A program made the translations under genes and the position numbers. DNA of 5,812 nucleotides from an uncultured Bilophila sp. (GTDB lineage: Bacteria; Desulfobacterota; Desulfovibrionia; Desulfovibrionales; Desulfovibrionaceae), in assembly GCA_902373525.1 (NCBI GenBank), contig CABKMN010000143.1:1-5812 (forward strand). Reading direction: 5' to 3'. The notes below the pieces were generated by a model that had not been told where the DNA came from, made no database searches, and saw only the letters and a program-made list of their open reading frames with translations. Below are positions 1 to 5,763 of this stretch, piece by piece. Each line of letters begins with the position of its first letter. The first letter of the stretch is position 1.

Positions 1-40
1 TCCCCAATCTTCCTTCCCCAACCCCGCCGAGTCTTTTTCC
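1..40 (+). terminator. Probable right half of the upstream gene's terminator (truncated by window edge)
   Basis: The first 30 bases are almost pure pyrimidine and are followed by a T-run (33-37). The composition and order match the right arm and downstream flank of the complete hairpin at 5407-5490: a CTTCC/CCCCAA/CCCC series, then a T-rich segment. The left arm would lie outside the window. If it is the same kind of element, the gene to the left is also on the + strand. This is inference from similarity only. Confidence 0.4.
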
Positions 41-41
41 C

Positions 42-70
42 TTGTAGGGCGGGACGGGTTGCGGTAGACA
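42..70 (+). promoter_or_regulatory. Weak candidate sigma-70 promoter for dut
   Basis: TTGTAG at 42-47 and TAGACA at 65-70 are separated by 17 bases, the ideal spacing. Each hexamer matches its consensus at only 3 of 6 positions. It is the best-placed candidate between the upstream terminator-like tract and the dut ribosome binding site. The dut ribosome binding site is AAGGAGA at 84-90, five bases before the ATG. Confidence 0.25.
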
Positions 71-95
71 AGCGGCTTGACCCAAGGAGAACTAC

Positions 96-578
96 ATGAC
101 CACAGCATCCCCCAAGACGCGCATCCAGTACCTGCGCGACGCCCGGAACGTGTATGCGGCGAACGGGGCCGACGGCCTGCGATACGCCACGCCGGGATCG
201 GTCGGGCTCGATCTGCGCGCCTGCATCGACGCGGACGAAGCGGAAATCCCGGCGGGCGGGCGTCTTCCCATTCCCACCGGCATCGCCGTGGAACCGCTGA
301 CGCCGGGCATTGCGGGCTTCGTCTACTCCCGCAGCGGCCTCGGCGCCGTGCAGGGCCTCACCGTGGCGCAGGGCGTGGGCGTCATCGACCCCGACTACCG
401 CGGCGAGATCGCCGTCGTCCTGCTCAATACGTCCGGCGAACCCCGACGGCTCCGACGAGGGGACCGCATCGCGCAACTCGTGTTCCAGCCCGCCTTTCAG
501 GTCGAGCTGGAGGAAAGCGACTCGCTCGGCCAAACCGGACGCGGTTCCGGCGGCTTCGGGCATACGGGAAAGAATTAG
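96..578 (+). CDS. dut: dUTP diphosphatase (dUTPase)
   Basis: Trimeric-type cytosolic dUTPase. It hydrolyses dUTP to dUMP and pyrophosphate, keeping uracil out of DNA and supplying dUMP for thymidylate synthesis. The 160-residue product shows all five family motifs in order: motif 1 PGSVGLDLRA (33-42), motif 2 YSRSGLG (77-83), motif 3 GVGVIDPDYRGEI (93-105, with D98 the expected catalytic aspartate), motif 4 RRGDRIAQLVF (120-130), and the glycine-rich motif 5 RGSGGFGHTG (149-158) with the base-stacking Phe154. Length is close to the roughly 150-residue bacterial norm. The extra residues are an N-terminal stretch of about 20. The ATG at 96 is preceded by a strong AAGGAGA. An out-of-frame ATG at 77 opens an arginine-rich shadow frame and is not used. 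The argD-like gene follows after 66 bases, so co-expression is possible, although that gap has its own promoter candidate. Confidence 0.96.
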   Translation: MTTASPKTRIQYLRDARNVYAANGADGLRYATPGSVGLDLRACIDADEAEIPAGGRLPIPTGIAVEPLTPGIAGFVYSRSGLGAVQGLTVAQGVGVIDPDYRGEIAVVLLNTSGEPRRLRRGDRIAQLVFQPAFQVELEESDSLGQTGRGSGGFGHTGKN

Positions 579-584
579 ACGGCC

Positions 585-612
585 TTCACAATCGGGCCGC
601 CGTACTTATATG
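585..612 (+). promoter_or_regulatory. Candidate sigma-70 promoter for the argD-like gene
   Basis: TTCACA at 585-590 matches the -35 consensus at 5 of 6 positions. TATATG at 607-612 matches the -10 consensus at 4 of 6, with a 16-base spacer. Transcription would begin near 618-620, giving a leader of about 25 bases. That leader would start with a small hairpin, CCGGC (619-623) pairing with GCCGG (627-631), directly before the AGGAGA ribosome binding site at 634-639. The A+T patch around 601-612 stands out in a GC-rich surrounding. Confidence 0.4.
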
Positions 613-644
613 AGCATTCCGGCCTCGCCGGACAGGAGACACGC

Positions 645-1853
645 ATGACCACTTCCTCTTTAGACGCCATCAAAGCCCGTGAAGAATCCCTCCTCTGCCG
701 GACCTACGGGCGGTATCCCATCAGCATCGCCAGCGGGAAAGGCTCCCGGCTCACCGACCTCGACGGCAAGGAATACGTCGATCTGCTCGCCGGGATCGCC
801 GTGACCAGCCTCGGCCACTGCAACGAGGAACTCGCGGAGGTCATCGAAAAGCAGGCCCGCAAGCTCATCCATGTGAGCAACCTTTTCTATCAGGAAGAAC
901 AGCTTGAACTCGCCGAGGAACTGCTGTCCCTCAGCCACTTCGAGAAGGCGTTCTTCTGCAACTCCGGCGCGGAGGCCAACGAAGCGCAGATCAAGCTGGC
1001 CCGCCGCTACATGCAGCGCGTCAAAAACGTGGACGCCTACGAAATCATCACGCTGGACAAGGCGTTCCACGGCCGCACCTACGCGACCATGGCCGCCACG
1101 GGGCAGCAGCGGTTCCAAGACGGCTTCGCGCCCATCCCGGACGGTTTCAAGACCGTGCCGTGGGGCGATCTGAACGCGCTTGAGGCCGCCATCACGCCCA
1201 AGACCGCCGCCGTGCTCGTCGAAATCGTGCAGGGCGAAGGCGGCATCCGGCCCATGCACGCCGACTACGCCAAGGGCATCGAGGCCCTGTGCCGCAAGAA
1301 GGGCATCCTCTTCCTCGTGGACGAGGTGCAGGGCGGCCTGTTCCGTACCGGCAAGCCGTGGGCCTTCCAGCACTTCGACCTCAAGCCCGACGTCATTTCC
1401 TCCGCCAAGGCGCTCGCCAACGGTCTGCCCATGGGCGCGATCATGACCACCGACGAAATCTCCAAGGGCTTCGTCACCGGCAGCCACGCCACCACCTTCG
1501 GCGGCGGCGCGCTGGTTTCCGCCGTGGCCGCTCAGGTCGTCCGAATCATGAAGCGCGATCACCTCGACGAACGCGCCGCCATCGTCGGCGGGGCCTTCAT
1601 GGAGAACATCCGCCGCATCGCCGCGAGCCACCCCGGCACCATCAAGGAAGTGCGCGGCCTCGGCCTCATGATCGGCATCGAGCTGGCCTTCCCCGCCAAG
1701 GACGTCTGGGAGGAACTCATCCGCCGCGGCTTCATCTGCAACCTGTCCCATGAAGTCGTACTGCGCCTCCTCCCGGCCCTCAACATCCCGGAGGCGGACC
1801 TCACCGCCTTCGCCGACGCGCTGGAAGACATCCTCGCCGCCGTGAAGCGCTGA
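645..1853 (+). CDS. argD: Acetylornithine aminotransferase (class III PLP aminotransferase)
   Basis: PLP-dependent fold-type I aminotransferase of the acetylornithine/ornithine group, 402 residues, the usual ArgD size. The expected cytosolic reaction is N-acetylglutamate semialdehyde plus glutamate giving N2-acetylornithine and 2-oxoglutarate (arginine biosynthesis). ArgD enzymes may also serve lysine biosynthesis. Visible landmarks: SGAEANE at 107-113 (phosphate cup), FHGRT at 141-145 with the substrate-binding Arg144, EIVQGEGG at 193-200, the PLP aspartate in DEVQGG (D226), the Schiff-base lysine K255 in SSAKALANGLP, GSHATTFGGG at 279-288 and the C-terminal RLLPAL at 374-379. The usual GMGRTG is GLFRTG here and the usual FGGNPL is FGGGAL, both mild departures. 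The ATG at 645 has AGGAGA five bases upstream. Other class III enzymes (succinylornithine or GABA transaminase) are possible, but length and motifs favour ArgD. No other arg genes are visible nearby. Confidence 0.86.
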   Translation: MTTSSLDAIKAREESLLCRTYGRYPISIASGKGSRLTDLDGKEYVDLLAGIAVTSLGHCNEELAEVIEKQARKLIHVSNLFYQEEQLELAEELLSLSHFEKAFFCNSGAEANEAQIKLARRYMQRVKNVDAYEIITLDKAFHGRTYATMAATGQQRFQDGFAPIPDGFKTVPWGDLNALEAAITPKTAAVLVEIVQGEGGIRPMHADYAKGIEALCRKKGILFLVDEVQGGLFRTGKPWAFQHFDLKPDVISSAKALANGLPMGAIMTTDEISKGFVTGSHATTFGGGALVSAVAAQVVRIMKRDHLDERAAIVGGAFMENIRRIAASHPGTIKEVRGLGLMIGIELAFPAKDVWEELIRRGFICNLSHEVVLRLLPALNIPEADLTAFADALEDILAAVKR

Positions 1854-1876
1854 CGTCCCGTTTTCCCCGCAGCACG

Positions 1877-1917
1877 GGGGCGCAGGCCGGCATTCCCCGG
1901 ACTCCGCCGTGCGCCCC
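1877..1917 (+). other. Stem-loop after argD (possible weak terminator)
   Basis: GGGGCGCA at 1877-1884 pairs perfectly with TGCGCCCC at 1910-1917. The 25-base interior contains a nested CCGG/CCGG pairing (1887-1890 with 1897-1900). It begins 24 bases after the argD stop. No T-run follows, so intrinsic termination is uncertain. It could instead protect the 3' end of the argD mRNA. Confidence 0.4.
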
Positions 1918-1950
1918 AAACGTCAAACGTCTCAGGAACATGCGGGAGAG

Positions 1951-2003
1951 ACCGGGGGAAAGGGGCTCCTTCTTCGGAAAAGAGCCTTCGCCTTTCCCCC
2001 GGT
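1951..2003 (+). promoter_or_regulatory. Long nested hairpin in the argD to DUF386 spacer
   Basis: A 13-base perfect inverted repeat, ACCGGGGGAAAGG (1951-1963) with its exact complement at 1991-2003, encloses a second stem, GGCTC (1964-1968) with GAGCC (1982-1986). The tip is a C(UUCG)G-type tetraloop, an unusually stable loop. Only a four-base bulge (1987-1990) breaks the right side. The left arm is purine-rich and the right arm pyrimidine-rich, like the element after pglB. No U-run follows. It ends 18 bases before the AAGGA of the next gene, so it could be a terminator for argD, an mRNA-stabilising structure, or a leader element of the downstream gene. Confidence 0.55.
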
Positions 2004-2021
2004 TCCCCTCCCCAGCTCCAA

Positions 2022-2026
2022 AAGGA
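2022..2026 (+). promoter_or_regulatory. Ribosome binding site that fixes the DUF386 start
   Basis: AAGGA at 2022-2026 lies six bases before the ATG at 2033. The open frame extends back to an in-frame ATG at 1940. However, that extension runs through the 1951-2003 hairpin and adds an N-terminus (RERPGERGSFFGKEPSPF and onward) unlike the family, which begins at the MIVDHI segment. Confidence 0.7.
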
Positions 2027-2032
2027 TTCCTC

Positions 2033-2521
2033 ATGATCGTCGATCACATCGGCAACTGGCGGCGCTACGGCTTCGGCCCGGCGTGGGAAGAAGTGATGCG
2101 CTGGCTTGAAAGCTACGCGCCGGGCGGTTCCGGTTCCATCTCCGCCCTTGAGGACGGGGTCCATCCCGTGGCGGGCGGCTTCATCAACGTGGCCACCCTG
2201 ACCTCGCGTCCGCGCTCGGCCTGCCGCTACGAATACCACAAGCGTTTCTGCGACGTGCAGATGGTGCTGGAAGGCCGCGAATGGCTGTTCAACGCCGCGA
2301 CGGCGGGCCTCACCCCGGACGGCGCGTTCGACGCCCTGAACGATGTGGGCTTCTTCAGCCCCGCCCCGGCGGAAGTCACCCGCGTGACCCTCGCGCCGGG
2401 CACGTTCGCCCTGCTGTTCCCGTGGGACGCGCATCTGCCCGCCATCGCCCCGGACGACGCGCAGGCCCCGCTGCGCAAGTGCGTCGGCAAAATCCCGCTC
2501 GAAGCGTTGCGGCTTTCATAA
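2033..2521 (+). CDS. YhcH/YjgK/YiaL family protein (DUF386, TabA-like)
   Basis: A 162-residue soluble protein of the YhcH/YjgK/YiaL (DUF386) family, a single-domain jelly-roll (cupin-like) fold. It starts with the family's typical MIVDHI and an N-W-x-x-Y segment. It carries the metal-site region YEYHKRFCDVQMVLEG (66-81; usual form EAHRKYIDIQYVLEG, so H69, D74, Q76 and E80 are retained), then DVGFF at 104-108 and FPWDAHLP at 129-136 (usual form FPGDAHRP, with metal-ligand candidate H134). Length is in the normal 150-160 range. Family members lie in sialic-acid and other sugar-use operons or act in biofilm regulation (TabA in E. coli). Their biochemical activity is poorly defined, so no reaction is assigned. 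No sugar-catabolism gene is adjacent here. The family assignment is firm; the function is open. Confidence 0.86.
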   Translation: MIVDHIGNWRRYGFGPAWEEVMRWLESYAPGGSGSISALEDGVHPVAGGFINVATLTSRPRSACRYEYHKRFCDVQMVLEGREWLFNAATAGLTPDGAFDALNDVGFFSPAPAEVTRVTLAPGTFALLFPWDAHLPAIAPDDAQAPLRKCVGKIPLEALRLS

Positions 2522-2559
2522 AACTACTTGCAACGCGATCGTTTTTCGGGCAAACCTGC

Positions 2560-2610
2560 GGCCTTCCCGGAGGAAGGTCCGCCGGGTCCCGATTTGGGGG
2601 CGCGTCCCCC
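2560..2610 (+). other. Two small stem-loops between DUF386 gene and traR-like gene
   Basis: GGCCTTCC (2560-2567) pairs with 2572-2579 (one G-U) around a CGGA loop. Just downstream GGGGG (2596-2600) pairs with CCCCC (2606-2610) around CGCGT. Neither is followed by a T-run, so a role as terminator of the upstream gene is only possible. I see no convincing promoter in this 117-base spacer. Confidence 0.35.
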
Positions 2611-2638
2611 CGCTTCACGATAAAGAACGAGGACAAGA

Positions 2639-2860
2639 ATGGACATTTTTGATCAGGCGCAGGAACTGGAACGCCTCGCACGCGAGACGGCCCTCCAGCG
2701 CGCCCGTTCTTCCCAGTACTGGGAAGGCCCCGAATGGATCAACGGTCAGGCCTGTTGTCGCGAGTGCGGCGAACCCATTCCCCAGAAACGTCTGGAAGCC
2801 CTCCCCGGCGTCGGCCTGTGCCGAGCCTGTCAGGAAGAACGGGAACGCGAAGGCTTCTGA
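2639..2860 (+). CDS. TraR/DksA-type C4 zinc-finger protein
   Basis: A 73-residue protein, the same length as F-plasmid TraR. A charged N-terminal helix (about residues 1-28) is followed by a C4 zinc finger: C40-x2-C43, a 17-residue gap, then C61-x2-C64, with the signature GEPIPQKRLEALPGVGLC (44-61). It lacks the long coiled coil of full-length DksA. Known TraR proteins bind the RNA polymerase secondary channel and mimic DksA plus ppGpp, using two N-terminal acidic residues spaced three apart. Here D2 and D5 (MDIFD) keep that spacing, so a similar transcription-factor role is plausible but inferred. Short TraR-like proteins are common in phages and plasmids, yet no phage gene is visible here and the base composition matches the neighbours. 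An extra Cys39 adjoins the first ligand. The start has GAGG at 2629-2632, six bases ahead of the ATG. Confidence 0.87.
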   Translation: MDIFDQAQELERLARETALQRARSSQYWEGPEWINGQACCRECGEPIPQKRLEALPGVGLCRACQEEREREGF

Positions 2861-2876
2861 TCCGTCATACCGCTCC

Positions 2877-2898
2877 GGGGGAGGGGCTCCCCTCCCCC
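2877..2898 (+). terminator. GC-rich palindrome between traR-like gene and pglB
   Basis: GGGGGAGGGG (2877-2886) and CCCCTCCCCC (2889-2898) are exact complements, giving a nine-pair stem with a four-base GCTC loop. It begins 16 bases after the zinc-finger gene's stop and ends 48 bases before the pglB GTG. A T-run is lacking (ACACCTTCTCC follows), so this may be a non-canonical terminator, an mRNA end-protector, or part of the pglB leader. It has the same purine-left/pyrimidine-right polarity as the other intergenic hairpins. Confidence 0.45.
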
Positions 2899-2946
2899 AC
2901 ACCTTCTCCCCGCGTCCGCGAACGCCGGTTCCTTCCGGGATACGCC

Positions 2947-5397
2947 GTGACAAGACCCTCCCCCAGAAACATCCCTCTCGGCCCCATTCCGCGCTGGCTG
3001 CTCGGCCTCCTGCTCGGCATGGCGACCTATGCCGCGGCCTTCCTGCTGCGGCTTCAGGAATGGCCGTCGTGGCAGGAAGTGGAATACCGCCTCGGCAATG
3101 AAATGCTCCTTGCGACGCACGACGCCTACCACTGGGTCGCGGGGGCCGCAGGCTTCGAATTCGGCGCAGGGCATCCCATGTCCGAATTGCTGCGCATCCT
3201 CGCCCTGCTCACCGGCACCGAACCGGCGCAGGTGGCCTTCTGGCTGCCGCCGCTCATGGCGAGCCTCGTGGCCCTGCTCGTCTTCTTCTGGGCGTGGAGC
3301 ATGGGCAGCATGGAGGCCGGGTTCTGCGCGGGCATCCTCGCCTCGCTCTCGCCGGGCTTCCTCGCGCGGACCCTGCTGGGCTACGCCGACACCGACCTCG
3401 TCACCCTGTTCCTCCCGCTGCTCATCGGCCTCGCCCCGGCGGCGTGGGTCATGTATTTTCTGCGGCACCCGCTGGCGTTGCCGTTCCGCTGGGTCCGGCG
3501 CTGGACGCACCGGCCCATCCCCATCGCGCTGGACGCGCCGAGCCACCAGCCCTACGCGCTGATCGCGCCCGTCTGGATCGCCGCGCTCGGAATCAGCGGC
3601 CTGCTCGCCTGGTGGTCGCAGGAATGGCACTCGATGTTCCCCTACCTCGTGCGCTACAATGTGGCCCTGCTCGGCGGCATGGCCCTCCTGCTGGCCCGCG
3701 AGGGAGAACACCGTACCGCCCTGCTCGCGGCGCTGGCCTATGCCCTGCCCGCGCTCGGCGGCCCTTCCGGGGCCATCTTCCCCCTGACGCTGTTCATCGC
3801 CGTGGCGGGGCGCGAACGCCGGTTCGTGGCGCAGCTCCACCGCCCCGCCGTGTTGGCCGGGTTCTGGCTCCTGACCGCCGTCCTGCTCGTCGATCTCAAT
3901 GTCCTGAACATGATGCTCCATCACGTGCAGGGCTACCTCAAGCGCGCGGGAGATACCGTGGCCGCGGGGTCGCCCGATCCGCTGGTCTTCCCTTCGGTGG
4001 CGCAGTCCATCATCGAGATTCAGGACCTGACGCTTCCCGAAATTCTGGTCTATTTCCATCCGTGGCAGCCCGTCGCCATCCTCGGCCTGATCGGGTTCCT
4101 GTTCGTGCTCTGCGCGCGTTCCGGGGCCCTGTTCCTCGTGCCGCTGGCGCTGCTGGCCCTGCTCAGCACCAAGATGGGCGGGCGTCTGGTGATGTTCGGC
4201 GCGCCCATCGTCGCCATCGGGCTGACGCTTCCCGTGGACTGGCTGGCCTGCGCGCTCGGCGACGTCCGGGCGAAGACCACCCGCCGGGTATTCTTCCTCG
4301 CCTGCCTCGTGCTGGCCGGGCTCGTTTTCCTCCTGCCCGCCTGCCGGGACGGGGTCGAGGAAGTCTGGTACGCACTCGGCCCCTACCGGCCCATCGTGCC
4401 CGTTTGCGCGTTCATCATGTTTCTCATCGGCCTCGGACGCCAACGGGGCTGGCGCTTCACCCGGACGCTCGACGCCGTGGGTCCGCACCTGCTCTATCGG
4501 GCGTCGGCGGTTATCCTGATGCTGGTGATCGTGGTTCCGCCGCTCGCCGATCTGGTGCCCGCCATGACCCACGGGCCCATCCTGAACCGCCGCCACGCCG
4601 CCGGTCTGCGCGAAATCCGCACCGCAACCCCGGAAGACGCCATCGTCTGGCACTGGTGGGACTGGGGCTACGCCACGCACCATTTCGCGCGTCGCCAGAC
4701 CATCGCGGACGGCGCGGAACACGGCGGGCCGTCGCTCTATCTGCCCGCCGCGGTGTACGCCACCGACGATCCCCGTTTCGCCCGCCAGATCATCAAGTTC
4801 ACGGCGGCGCGGGACAACGTGCCCGGCAACGTCTTCAAGGGCATGACGGCTTCGCAGGCCGCCGAAATGATCACATGGCTGAACAACCCCGCCAACCCGC
4901 TCATTCAGGCGGACGGCAAGCAGTATCTCGTGGTCAGCTTCGACATGCTGGACCTCGGATTCTGGATTTCGACCTTCGGGAGCTGGAACTTCCTGTCCAA
5001 GGAAGGGCGCGGCTACGCCATCAGCATCGTGCCGCAGGCGCTTTCCTACCGTCTGGACAAGGGCGAGGTGGTCATGAAGGGCAGCAACGTGAGCGTGCCC
5101 GCCGCGAGCATCGACGTCTTTTCCGACGGACAACTGGACCACCGGGACTATGTGAAGCCGCCCGAGTACCTGCCGGACAACGCCGCAATCAAGGCGTGGA
5201 AGGAGGACATCGAAGGCCGCCGCAACGTGCATTTCCTGTTCAACCGCGTGACCGGGGAAAAGCTCGTCGTGGACGACCGGATGTACAACACCCTCATGGT
5301 GCAGCTTCTCCTCTGCGACCCCGGAGACGCCCGTTTCAAGCCCTACTTCCGCCTCATTTACGACAACGTCTTTTGCCGGATTTACGAGGTGCTGTAG
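2947..5397 (+). CDS. pglB: STT3/PglB-type oligosaccharyltransferase
   Basis: Inner-membrane, GT-C fold oligosaccharyltransferase, expected to move a lipid-linked glycan onto acceptor asparagines in the periplasm. The 816-residue product has about 13 hydrophobic segments between residues 15 and 535, then a periplasmic domain (about 540-816). Family sites are visible: the first acidic motif HDAYHW (D59), the second metal-site motif GYADTD (D148, D150), the loop-5 segment SIIE (354-357) with catalytic-type E357, an arginine (R413) in KMGGRLVMFG like the sequon-binding arginine of Campylobacter PglB, the acceptor motif WWDWG (570-574; usually WWDYG), and an MxxL variant (667-670) at the MI motif. 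It is about 100 residues longer than Campylobacter PglB. I chose GTG 2947 because the open frame upstream overlaps the zinc-finger gene in another frame and is Arg/Pro/Ser-rich, while the next ATG (3019) would cut TM1. The start has only a weak GGGA (2937-2940). No glycan-assembly genes are adjacent. Confidence 0.92.
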   Translation: MTRPSPRNIPLGPIPRWLLGLLLGMATYAAAFLLRLQEWPSWQEVEYRLGNEMLLATHDAYHWVAGAAGFEFGAGHPMSELLRILALLTGTEPAQVAFWLPPLMASLVALLVFFWAWSMGSMEAGFCAGILASLSPGFLARTLLGYADTDLVTLFLPLLIGLAPAAWVMYFLRHPLALPFRWVRRWTHRPIPIALDAPSHQPYALIAPVWIAALGISGLLAWWSQEWHSMFPYLVRYNVALLGGMALLLAREGEHRTALLAALAYALPALGGPSGAIFPLTLFIAVAGRERRFVAQLHRPAVLAGFWLLTAVLLVDLNVLNMMLHHVQGYLKRAGDTVAAGSPDPLVFPSVAQSIIEIQDLTLPEILVYFHPWQPVAILGLIGFLFVLCARSGALFLVPLALLALLSTKMGGRLVMFGAPIVAIGLTLPVDWLACALGDVRAKTTRRVFFLACLVLAGLVFLLPACRDGVEEVWYALGPYRPIVPVCAFIMFLIGLGRQRGWRFTRTLDAVGPHLLYRASAVILMLVIVVPPLADLVPAMTHGPILNRRHAAGLREIRTATPEDAIVWHWWDWGYATHHFARRQTIADGAEHGGPSLYLPAAVYATDDPRFARQIIKFTAARDNVPGNVFKGMTASQAAEMITWLNNPANPLIQADGKQYLVVSFDMLDLGFWISTFGSWNFLSKEGRGYAISIVPQALSYRLDKGEVVMKGSNVSVPAASIDVFSDGQLDHRDYVKPPEYLPDNAAIKAWKEDIEGRRNVHFLFNRVTGEKLVVDDRMYNTLMVQLLLCDPGDARFKPYFRLIYDNVFCRIYEVL

Positions 5398-5406
5398 GGA
5401 AGGAGA

Positions 5407-5460
5407 TTGGGGAGGGGAAGGAGAAACGTTCTGGAGAACGTTTCTCCTTCCCCTCCCCAA
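5407..5460 (+). terminator. 25-bp perfect hairpin terminator-like element after pglB
   Basis: Bases 5407-5431 are the exact reverse complement of 5436-5460, leaving a four-base TGGA loop. The left arm is purine-rich (TTGGGGAGGGGAAGGAG) and both arms end in the AAACGTT/AACGTTT core. It starts nine bases after the pglB stop, so it most likely ends the pglB transcript or protects its 3' end. It is followed by a pyrimidine-rich tract and then TTCTTTTCAAAGACTTT rather than a clean T-run. The same element type appears inverted at 5764-5812 and in part at 1-40. Confidence 0.8.
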
Positions 5461-5500
5461 ACCCCTCCCTATTCTTTTCAAAGACTTTCATATGGGTCCA

Positions 5501-5553
5501 TGCCGGGCGGGGGAATTGCGCGGGTTCCGTCCGAAGGCGCGCGTCTCCCGGCA
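5501..5553. other. Stem-loop 1 of the downstream cluster
   Basis: TGCCGGG (5501-5507) pairs perfectly with CCCGGCA (5547-5553). Inside, GCGCG (5518-5522) pairs with CGCGC (5538-5542) and TTC (5525-5527) with GAA (5533-5535), making an extended, interrupted stem. No T-run follows on either strand, so it does not look like a simple terminator. It may be part of a structured RNA. Confidence 0.4.
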
Positions 5554-5568
5554 ATGCGATAACAAGGC

Positions 5569-5600
5569 AAGAGGCTCCCTTCTCTTGAAGGAAGCCTCTT
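5569..5600. terminator. 14-position hairpin, possible bidirectional terminator
   Basis: Bases 5569-5582 pair with 5587-5600 around a TCTT loop, with a single C-A mismatch (5577/5592). The downstream + strand sequence is CTCTTTGTATG, a weak T-rich tail. On the minus strand the tail is CTCTTGCCTTG. It is either a weak terminator in a convergent region or the second stem of a small RNA. Confidence 0.5.
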
Positions 5601-5657
5601 TGTATGTTCATCAAGCCGATAGGCCCTCTATCCTGCGGCGCACCCTCCAAAAACAAG

Positions 5658-5692
5658 CCTCCCGGACAGGCTTGCCGTCCGGGAGGTTTTCT
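5658..5692. terminator. Intrinsic terminator, probably bidirectional
   Basis: CCTCCCGGAC (5658-5667) is the exact reverse complement of GTCCGGGAGG (5677-5686), with a nine-base loop. On the + strand the stem is followed at once by TTTTCTT (5686 onward). On the minus strand it is followed by CTTG and then five T's (the A-run at 5649-5653). This is the most classical rho-independent terminator in the window and can serve transcripts from either side. Confidence 0.75.
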
Positions 5693-5763
5693 TGCTGAAG
5701 AACCGGGAAACCGACGCTCCGGGAAAGGCCCCGCAACGCCCTCTTCCGCCACCGGTCCCGTTT

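Noticed and set aside
660..1919. 419-codon open frame on the minus strand opposite argD
   Set aside because: It is low-complexity Gly/Ala/Glu/Asp-rich antisense translation of a gene with clear aminotransferase motifs on the + strand.
1940..2521. Longer (193-residue) version of the DUF386 protein
   Set aside because: The added 31 residues run through a strong hairpin and do not fit the family. The ATG at 2033 has a good AAGGA and begins with the family-typical MIVDHI.
2830..5481. 883-codon open frame on the minus strand opposite pglB
   Set aside because: It is the antisense shadow of a GC-rich membrane-protein gene. Composition is extreme (Gly/Glu/Arg/His-rich), no domain is recognisable and it crosses the terminator hairpin.
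5501..5690. tRNA, SRP RNA or 6S RNA in the tail
   Set aside because: No cloverleaf or anticodon arm is seen, the GAAGGAAGCC resemblance to SRP RNA lacks the rest of the conserved domain, and there is no single long bulged helix like 6S.
5492..5698. 68-residue open frame downstream of pglB
   Set aside because: It has no ribosome binding site and spans three stem-loops. The sequence is Arg/Ser-rich without a recognisable domain.
5354..5752. 132-residue minus-strand open frame in the tail
   Set aside because: It reads through the terminator hairpins and repeats, has Pro/Arg/Gly-rich composition and overlaps the pglB 3' end.
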